Of a DNA stretch of 64,000 nt, positions 58,705-64,000 are shown one piece after another; the stretch's first letter is position 1, and the number at the start of each line of letters is the position of its first letter. Under the pieces are notes generated by a model, which worked only from the letters and a program-made list of their open reading frames with translations, made no database searches and had not been told where the DNA came from. Both the position numbers and the translations under genes were made by a program. This DNA is from Bradyrhizobium sp. CB1717 (GTDB lineage: Bacteria > Pseudomonadota > Alphaproteobacteria > Rhizobiales > Xanthobacteraceae): assembly GCF_029714325.1 (NCBI RefSeq), contig NZ_CP121666.1:1364001-1428000 (forward strand), in the 5' to 3' direction.

Positions 58705-59142
58705 ATGTCGCGCGAACAATTCTGGTTCTTTCACCCGTTCCGGGTGCGCTATTCCGAGATCGACGGCCAGGGCGTCGTCTTCAACGCGCATTACCTGACC
58801 TATTTCGACACCACCATCACCGAATATTTCCGCGCGCTGGGCTACGACCAGTATGCGGACGCAAAGGCGACCGGCATCGATTTCCATGTCGTGAAGTCGC
58901 TGATCGAATACAAGGCGCCGGTCCGGTTCGACTGGGAGCTCGACGTCGGCGCGCGCGTGGCGCGGATCGGCAATTCGAGCCTCGTTTTCGAGCTTGCCAT
59001 TTTCCGGAAAGGTGGCGCGGACGCGCTGGTGAGCGGCGAGATCGTGTGGGTCTACACCAATCAGGAAACCCATCGGCCGGTGCCGATCCCGGCATGGATC
59101 CGCGATCTCATCGCCACGCGGGAACGCCATCTTTCGGCGTGA
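58705..59142 (+). CDS. Hotdog-fold acyl-CoA thioesterase (YbgC/4-HBA-CoA thioesterase family)
   Basis: 145 aa. VRYSEIDGQGVVFNAHYLTYFD contains the catalytic Asp and the helix typical of the 4-hydroxybenzoyl-CoA thioesterase/YbgC branch; the rest is KAPVRFDWELDVGARVARIGNSSLVFEL. It hydrolyses short or aromatic acyl-CoAs. ATG 58705 follows GGGGGATTCC. Monocistronic. Confidence 0.88.
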   Translation: MSREQFWFFHPFRVRYSEIDGQGVVFNAHYLTYFDTTITEYFRALGYDQYADAKATGIDFHVVKSLIEYKAPVRFDWELDVGARVARIGNSSLVFELAIFRKGGADALVSGEIVWVYTNQETHRPVPIPAWIRDLIATRERHLSA

Positions 59143-59149
59143 AGCCGCC

Positions 59150-59548
59150 TCACACCGGCAAAAACCGCCTCAGCATCGGCATGAAGAAAATCCCGAGATT
59201 GATCGCAAAGCCGATGCTCCAGAGGATCGAGCGCAGCGTCGGGCGGTTGCCGAGATAGGTCAGCACATAGGCGATGCGCACGATCAGGAACAGCGCGGCG
59301 AGCTCGTCGATCAGCCGCTGCGGCGAGTCCCTGAATTCGGCAAGCAGCACCGTGAAGGCGAAGAACGGAAAGGTCTCGATGCCGTTCTGGTGGGCGCCCA
59401 GGGCGCGCTGCGCGATGGCGTCCTCATAGAACGCGGGATCGCGCGGCCGGGAATTGTCGAAGCGGCGAAACCTGATCCATTTGATCGAGGCGATCGTGGA
59501 CAAATAGAGCAGCAGCGCCCCGAATACGCACCATTCCGCGAGCGTCAT
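59150..59548 (-). CDS. MAPEG family membrane protein
   Basis: 132 aa with four membrane helices. Typical MAPEG pattern: R-x3-ALGAHQNGIETFPFFAFTVLLAEF with the Glu/Asn pair, then FLIVRIAYVLTYLGNRPTLRSILWSIGFAINLGIF. Related to microsomal glutathione transferases; enzymatic role unproven in bacteria. ATG 59548 has GGGAGGGACG just upstream; longer in-frame starts are rejected. Divergent from hemH. Confidence 0.88.
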   Translation of the reverse strand: MTLAEWCVFGALLLYLSTIASIKWIRFRRFDNSRPRDPAFYEDAIAQRALGAHQNGIETFPFFAFTVLLAEFRDSPQRLIDELAALFLIVRIAYVLTYLGNRPTLRSILWSIGFAINLGIFFMPMLRRFLPV

Positions 59549-59630
59549 CGTCCCTCCCCCGCTTGGGTGCGACCCTAGCGAAACCGCCCTCATCTTGACA
59601 AGTTCGGACCAACGCGCGACCCAACGAGCC

Positions 59631-60668
59631 ATGAATAGCGTCGTCCCCCTCGAGACTGCGAACCCGGCCACCCGATCCGCCCTGCCGCGCGTCGGCGTGC
59701 TCCTGGTCAATCTCGGCACGCCCGATACGGCCGACGCGCCCGGCGTCCGGGTCTACCTGAAGGAGTTCCTCTCGGACGCCCGCGTCATCGAGGACCAGGG
59801 TCTGGTCTGGAAGCTGGTGTTGAACGGGATCATCCTGCGCAGCCGTCCTCGCACCAAGGCGCTCGACTACCGCAAGATCTGGAACACCGAGAAGAACGAG
59901 TCCCCCCTGAAGACCATCACGCGGTCGCAAAGCGACAAGCTCGCGGCCGCGCTGTCGGATCGCAGCAACGTCGTCGTGGACTGGGCGATGCGCTACGGCA
60001 ATCCTTCGATCAAGTCGGGCATCGACGCGCTGATCGCTGAGGGTTGCGAGCGCATCCTCGCCGTGCCGCTCTATCCGCAATATTCCGCCTCGACCTCGGC
60101 CACGGTCTGCGACGAGGTGTTTCGCGTGCTCGCGCAGCTTCGCAACCAGCCGACGCTGCGGGTGACGCCGCCTTACTACGAGGATGCCGCCTATATCGAG
60201 GCGCTCGCTGTTTCGATCGAGACGCATCTGGCGACGCTCCCGTTCAAGCCCGAGCTGATCGTCGCGTCCTTCCACGGCATGCCGAAATCCTATGTCGAAA
60301 AGGGCGATCCCTATCAGCAGCACTGCATCGCCACCACCGAGGCGCTGCGCCGCCGCCTCGGCATGGACGAGACAAAACTGCTGCTGACCTTCCAGTCGCG
60401 CTTCGGCAATGACGAGTGGCTGCAGCCCTACACCGACAAGACCATGGAGCGGCTCGCGACAGAAGGCGTGCGCCGCATCGCGGTGGTCACGCCCGGCTTT
60501 TCCGCCGACTGCCTGGAGACGCTGGAGGAGATCGCGCAGGAGAATGCCGAGATCTTCAAGCACAATGGCGGCGAGCAGTTTTCCGCGATCCCCTGCCTCA
60601 ACGATACTGAACCCGGTATGGACGTGATCCGCACCCTGGTGCTGCGCGAGCTCCAGGGTTGGATCTGA
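59631..60668 (+). CDS. hemH: Ferrochelatase
   Basis: 345 aa. VLLVNLGTPDTADAPGVRVYLKEFLSD opening, active-site His in VASFHGMPKSYVEKGDPYQQHC, and Glu in TPGFSADCLETLEEIAQEN. Last step of haem synthesis, inserting Fe2+ into protoporphyrin IX at the inner membrane face. ATG 59631. No Irr or Fur site was recognised upstream. The next gene overlaps its stop. Confidence 0.96.
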   Translation: MNSVVPLETANPATRSALPRVGVLLVNLGTPDTADAPGVRVYLKEFLSDARVIEDQGLVWKLVLNGIILRSRPRTKALDYRKIWNTEKNESPLKTITRSQSDKLAAALSDRSNVVVDWAMRYGNPSIKSGIDALIAEGCERILAVPLYPQYSASTSATVCDEVFRVLAQLRNQPTLRVTPPYYEDAAYIEALAVSIETHLATLPFKPELIVASFHGMPKSYVEKGDPYQQHCIATTEALRRRLGMDETKLLLTFQSRFGNDEWLQPYTDKTMERLATEGVRRIAVVTPGFSADCLETLEEIAQENAEIFKHNGGEQFSAIPCLNDTEPGMDVIRTLVLRELQGWI

Positions 60669-61657
60669 TGGTTCGCCCCATGAATCGCCGCGACTGCCTG
60701 GCGTTTCTTGGGATGATCGCCGCGCTGCCGGCCCCGGTGCTGGCGCAGCAGCCGAACGCAACGCGCAGGCTCGGCGTGCTCTCGGTCACGGCCGCCGACG
60801 ATGTGATCGGGCAGACGCGCAGCGCCATCCTGGTCGAAGCGCTCGGCCGCCACGGCTGGAAGGAGCACGACAATCTCAGGATCGATTGGCGCAGCGGCGC
60901 CGGCGACCGTGCGCGGATCGCCGGGCTCGCCGACGAGTTGATCGCGCTCAAGCCCGACATCCTGCTCGCGGTCGGCACGCCCTCGGTCGAAGAGCTGCGC
61001 CAACGCACGACGACAATCCCCATCGTGTTCGCCGTCGTCACCGATCCCGTCAGCCAGGGCTTTGTGCAAAATCTCGCGCATCCCGGCGGCAACGTCACCG
61101 GCTTCACCGATTACGACGGCCCGCTGGCCGGCAAATGGCTGGAGATGCTGACCCAGGTCACGCCGAAAGTGTCCCGCGTCTTCGTCGTCTATAATCCCGC
61201 CACCGCGCCGTTCGCGCCCCTGATGCTGCGCACGATCGAGGACGCCGCACGGACGCTTCACGTGACGGTCGAACCCGCGCCGGTCCATGATGCCGCTTCG
61301 ATCGCGGCGCTGGCTTCGCGGCACGACGGCGGCCTGCTGATCCTGCCGGACTTCTTCACCATGGCCAACCGCGCGCAGCTGCTGGCGGCGATCGCGCAGG
61401 CGCGCGTGCCGGCGGTGTTCTGGAGCCGCAGCTTTGTCGAGGAGGGCGGGCTGATGTCCTACAGCACCGACAGCGCCGAGCAGCTCCGGCGCGCCGCGGG
61501 CTATATCGACCGCATCCTCAAGGGTGCGCAGGCGGCCGACCTGCCGGTCCAGAACCCCACCAAGTTCGAACTGGTGATCAACCTCAAGGCGGCGAGGGCG
61601 CTCGGCGTCACGCTTTCCCCGGGGCTGCTCGCAATTGCGAATGACGTGATCGAATGA
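60668..61657 (+). CDS. ABC transporter substrate-binding protein (ABC_sub_bind family)
   Basis: 329 aa. Twin-arginine-like leader MNRRDCLAFLGMIAALPAPVLAQQ, then RRLGVLSVTAADD, IPIVFAVVTDPVSQGFVQNLAHPGGNVTGF, and ending PVQNPTKFELVINLKAARALGVTLSP, all typical of the family linked with tryptophan/tyrosine-type ABC uptake. Orphan here, without permease or ATPase. Its ATG overlaps the hemH stop (tgatg), an odd coupling because no haem link is evident; a second start at 60680 opens the signal. Confidence 0.88.
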   Translation: MVRPMNRRDCLAFLGMIAALPAPVLAQQPNATRRLGVLSVTAADDVIGQTRSAILVEALGRHGWKEHDNLRIDWRSGAGDRARIAGLADELIALKPDILLAVGTPSVEELRQRTTTIPIVFAVVTDPVSQGFVQNLAHPGGNVTGFTDYDGPLAGKWLEMLTQVTPKVSRVFVVYNPATAPFAPLMLRTIEDAARTLHVTVEPAPVHDAASIAALASRHDGGLLILPDFFTMANRAQLLAAIAQARVPAVFWSRSFVEEGGLMSYSTDSAEQLRRAAGYIDRILKGAQAADLPVQNPTKFELVINLKAARALGVTLSPGLLAIANDVIE

Positions 61658-61898
61658 AGCCGTCCGTGGCGGACGCCTCGCCCGAATTCGTTAATTTCTG
61701 CTGTTAGGTCTGCGCCCGCGCGCTTTCAAGAGCCTGTCGCAAATACATATCGTGACCGTTCTCTCGCTGTGCGTCTTGTGTGGAATCGCGCCGATACCGA
61801 CGTGAATTGCGACCGCTGAACCGGTAGGGTTGTGATCCCGACCAATGACAGCGCCGGAAAGGGCCTTTTCCCAGCTTCCTTTCCGCCTTGGAGGAGTT

Positions 61899-62903
61899 AT
61901 GAGCGGTTTCGACATTTTCGCGATTGTTCTGGTCTTGCTCGTCATCGTCACGCTGCTCGCCGGCGTGAAGACGGTGCCGCAGGGCTATGACTGGACCATC
62001 GAGCGGTTCGGCAAATACACCCAGACGCTGAGCCCCGGGCTCAATTTGATCGTACCCTATTTCGATCGCGTCGGACGCAAGATCAACATGATGGAGCAGG
62101 TGATCGACATTCCCGAGCAGGAGGTGATCACCAAGGACAACGCCACCGTGACGGTGGACGGCGTTGCCTTCTTCCAGGTGTTCGATGCCGCCAAAGCGAG
62201 CTACGAGGTCGCCAACCTCAACCAGGCGATCACGGTCCTGACCATGACCAACATCCGCTCGGTGATGGGCTCGATGGACCTCGACCAGGTGCTGTCGCAC
62301 CGCGACGAGATCAACGAGCGCCTCTTGCGCGTGGTCGACGCCGCGGTCTCGCCCTGGGGCGTCAAGGTCAACCGCATCGAGATCAAGGACATCGTGCCGC
62401 CGGCCGACCTCGTCGAAGCCATGGGCCGGCAGATGAAGGCCGAGCGCGTCAAGCGCGCCGACATTCTCGCTGCCGAAGGCCAGCGCCAGTCCGAGATCCT
62501 GCGCGCCGAGGGCGCCAAGCAGGGCCAGATCCTCCAGGCCGAAGGCCGCCGCGAGGCCGCCTTCCGCGACGCCGAGGCGCGCGAGCGTCTGGCGGAGGCC
62601 GAAGCCAAGGCGACGCAGGCGGTGTCGGAAGCCATTTCCAAGGGCGACATCGCCGCGTTGAACTATTTCATCGCCGACAAATATATCAAGGCGTTCGGCC
62701 AGTTCGCCGACGCGCCGAACCAGAAGATCATCATGCTGCCGATGGAAGCCACCAGCATGCTCGGCTCGCTCGCCGGCATTGGCGAGATCGCGAAGGCGAC
62801 GTTCGGCGAAAGCGCGGCGTCCGCGGCCGCCGCCGCGCGCCGGACCGGCTCGGTGCCGCCGACCAGCGGCACGCCGCCGGCGGTACCGCCGCGGCAGGGA
62901 TAG
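61899..62903 (+). CDS. SPFH/band 7 (stomatin/QmcA-like) membrane protein
   Basis: 334 aa. N-terminal membrane anchor (IFAIVLVLLVIVTLLAGVKTVPQGY), the SPFH domain (WTIERFGKYTQTLSPGLNLIVPYFDRV, DNATVTVDGVAFFQVFD), then a long coiled-coil (about 190-260: RADILAAEGQRQSEILRAEG) and a Pro-rich end. Forms large oligomeric cages in the membrane that limit FtsH or organise domains. ATG 61899 has GGAGG. Works with the next gene. Confidence 0.92.
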   Translation: MSGFDIFAIVLVLLVIVTLLAGVKTVPQGYDWTIERFGKYTQTLSPGLNLIVPYFDRVGRKINMMEQVIDIPEQEVITKDNATVTVDGVAFFQVFDAAKASYEVANLNQAITVLTMTNIRSVMGSMDLDQVLSHRDEINERLLRVVDAAVSPWGVKVNRIEIKDIVPPADLVEAMGRQMKAERVKRADILAAEGQRQSEILRAEGAKQGQILQAEGRREAAFRDAEARERLAEAEAKATQAVSEAISKGDIAALNYFIADKYIKAFGQFADAPNQKIIMLPMEATSMLGSLAGIGEIAKATFGESAASAAAAARRTGSVPPTSGTPPAVPPRQG

Positions 62904-62957
62904 TCACCGGCGCATGCCTTGCGACAAGGGCATGCGCCAATATTCAGAGGTCGTGTC

Positions 62958-63401
62958 ATGACCGACATGTTCGTATCGCTCGGCAGCTGGAATTGGCTGA
63001 TCTTCGGCTTCATCCTGATGGCGCTGGAGACGATGGCGCCGGGCGTCTTTTTGTTCTGGCTCGGACTCGCGGCACTGCTGGTGGGCCTGATCTCGTTCGC
63101 CGTCCTTCTGTCCTGGCAGATCCAGCTCGTGATGTTCGCGGTGTTCGCCGCCGCCGCCGTCCCGGTCTGGCGCCGCCTCGCGCGGCCGAAGGTGGATGAG
63201 AGTGCAAGCCCGTTCCTCAACAAGCGCACCGAGGCGCTGCTCGGGCGCGAGTTCACGCTGGAGAAGCCGATCATCGACGGCAGCGGCACCGTGCGCATCG
63301 GCGACACGGTGTGGCGTGTTGCCGGCCCCGATACGCCCGCGGGCACGCGGGTCAAGGTGGTGCAGGTGGATGGCGCCAACCTGACGGTCGCGGCGGCGTA
63401 G
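62958..63401 (+). CDS. NfeD family protein (partner of SPFH protein)
   Basis: 147 aa. Three membrane helices (WLIFGFILMALETMAPGVFLFWLGLAALLVGLISFAV...), then a C-terminal OB-fold (GREFTLEKPIIDGSGTVRIGDTVWRVAGPDTPAGTRVKVVQVDG). The short NfeD1b-type that pairs with QmcA-like proteins. ATG 62958, 54 bp after the SPFH gene; same operon. Confidence 0.9.
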   Translation: MTDMFVSLGSWNWLIFGFILMALETMAPGVFLFWLGLAALLVGLISFAVLLSWQIQLVMFAVFAAAAVPVWRRLARPKVDESASPFLNKRTEALLGREFTLEKPIIDGSGTVRIGDTVWRVAGPDTPAGTRVKVVQVDGANLTVAAA

Positions 63402-63407
63402 TTTCGC

Positions 63408-63592
63408 TTACCCTCCCCTGGAGGGGGAGGGTCGATCGCGCGTAGCGCGAGCGGGGTGGGGTGATCTCTCCACTCGGCACTGTCGGATGTGGTGGCACCG
63501 TCACCCCACCCCGCTACGCATTTCGCGTCGCTCCATGCGTAGCCACCCACGGGCGTGCTACGCTCGTCCCGGACCCCTCCAGGGGCGGGTAA
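63408..63592. repeat. Intergenic palindromic repeat, family B
   Basis: taccctcccctggaggggga, gagcggggtggggtgatctc, inverted gtcaccccaccccgc, and a somewhat degraded right arm ggacccctccaggggcgggta. Lies between the convergent NfeD and HxlR genes. Confidence 0.8.
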
Positions 63593-63601
63593 GAGAAGTG
63601 C

Positions 63602-63931
63602 TCAACTCTTCTTCCACCGCTCCGCAAACCGGTACAGCGGCATGGACGTCTCGTACAGGTCGCGCCCCAGCGCGGTCAGCCCATAGCCTCCGCCGTCGCC
63701 CAGCTCCACGAATCCCGCCTCGCGCAGCTCCGTCAACCGCGCTTGCAGCACCGTGGGCGAAGCCTCGTCGCAGGCGGTGCGCAGGGCGCGCGAGGTGAGC
63801 GGCTCGCTGCGCAATTCCCATAATATCCGCAAGGTCCAGCGTCGGCCGAGCAGGTCGAGCAGCGCCATGATCGGCCGGCCCGTGCGCGAGCCGCGGACGC
63901 TGCGTGTCTTTGAGTCGGCCTGTTTCGTCAT
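63602..63931 (-). CDS. HxlR family winged helix-turn-helix regulator
   Basis: 109 aa. HxlR core: MALLDLLGRRWTLRILWELRSEPLTSRALRTACDEASPTVLQARLTELREAGFVEL, then the wing GYGLTALGRDLYETSMPLYRFAERW. A small dimeric DNA-binding protein, often redox or aldehyde responsive; there is no Cys near the N-terminus here, so redox control through the usual Cys is not supported. ATG 63931. Upstream lie two palindromes, probably its operators, and its target may be beyond the right edge. Confidence 0.9.
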   Translation of the reverse strand: MTKQADSKTRSVRGSRTGRPIMALLDLLGRRWTLRILWELRSEPLTSRALRTACDEASPTVLQARLTELREAGFVELGDGGGYGLTALGRDLYETSMPLYRFAERWKKS

Positions 63932-63950
63932 CGGCGGTCCCTCGCGCTAT

Positions 63951-63991
63951 GCTACAAATAGTGTAGCTTATTGCTACGATAATTGTAGCAA
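63951..63991. promoter_or_regulatory. Double palindrome upstream of the HxlR gene
   Basis: gctaca-aatag-tgtagc (63951-63967) and ttgctac-gataatt-gtagcaa (63971-63991). The half site gctac or its complement occurs four times, at 63951, 63963, 63973 and 63985. The 41-bp region is far more AT rich than its surroundings and begins 20 bp upstream of the HxlR start, so it should bind HxlR dimers. Confidence 0.7.
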
Positions 63992-64000
63992 AGAAGGCCG

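Noticed and set aside
1..64000. CRISPR arrays, tRNA or rRNA genes, insertion sequences, phage genes, toxin-antitoxin pairs
   Set aside because: None seen on either strand; the repeats present are dispersed palindromes, not spaced direct repeats, and the RHH-like gene at 36845 has no adjacent toxin.

Overview
This 64 kb window is high-GC alphaproteobacterial chromosome and reads as Bradyrhizobium or a very close relative. The evidence is the PhyR-NepR-EcfG general stress switch, ornithine decarboxylase plus homospermidine synthase, tandem DUF3551 secreted proteins, and intergenic palindromic repeats of the kind scattered through Bradyrhizobium genomes. I see no tRNA, rRNA, CRISPR array, insertion sequence or prophage.

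Left part (1-9.6 kb): a minus-strand run of a TRAP solute-binding protein (cut by the window edge), a SAF-domain dehydrogenase-like protein, a PhyH-type dioxygenase and a GntR regulator with a perfect 20-bp palindrome just upstream of its corrected GTG start. Then come an M20 peptidase, an ECF41-like sigma factor with a divergent carboxymuconolactone decarboxylase preceded by an ECF41-type promoter, two tandem alpha/beta hydrolases and an Ogt-type DNA repair protein.

9.7-21.9 kb: a CoA-thioester catabolic locus. It holds an acyl-CoA synthetase, thiolase, TetR regulator, HSD10-like dehydrogenase with a 12-residue gap, enoyl-CoA hydratase, feruloyl-CoA synthase-like ligase, one small and two tandem large acyl-CoA dehydrogenases, and a nitroreductase.

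22-30.2 kb: the general stress response core (ecfG, nepR, phyR) with a symmetric EcfG promoter element, an adenylate cyclase/TPR protein, htpG behind an RpoH-type promoter, and DUF3551 genes. Other EcfG-like promoters precede sodB, a DUF3551 gene and a 69-aa orphan gene.

30.2-41.1 kb: an SGNH hydrolase, a Bug-type binding protein, an FATP-like acyl-CoA ligase followed by a compact acyl carrier protein / adenylating ligase / ketoreductase cassette, an RHH protein, DUF3095 (cyclase-like motifs), DUF2147, a MATE exporter and a GNAT protein.

41.3-49.6 kb: sodB, a permease split into two TTG-started overlapping half genes, and a zinc locus. A Zur box overlaps the promoter of a very short-leader His-rich membrane peptide, followed by znuC, znuB, znuA, a CobW/ZNG1-type GTPase with a His-rich loop, and a translationally coupled WD40 protein. 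MgtC follows.

49.7-54.3 kb: a polyamine unit on the minus strand (odc, GNAT, a RidA-family protein, hss) led by a ~500-nt structured leader that is probably the alphaproteobacterial speF RNA motif. 54.3-64 kb: dcp, a DUF1007/NicO metal transport pair, thioesterase, MAPEG, hemH, an ABC substrate-binding protein, an SPFH/NfeD pair, and an HxlR regulator behind a double palindrome at the right edge.

Starts were adjusted from the longest open frames wherever a ribosome-binding site or family alignment argued for it. No database search was possible; family names rest on motif recognition.
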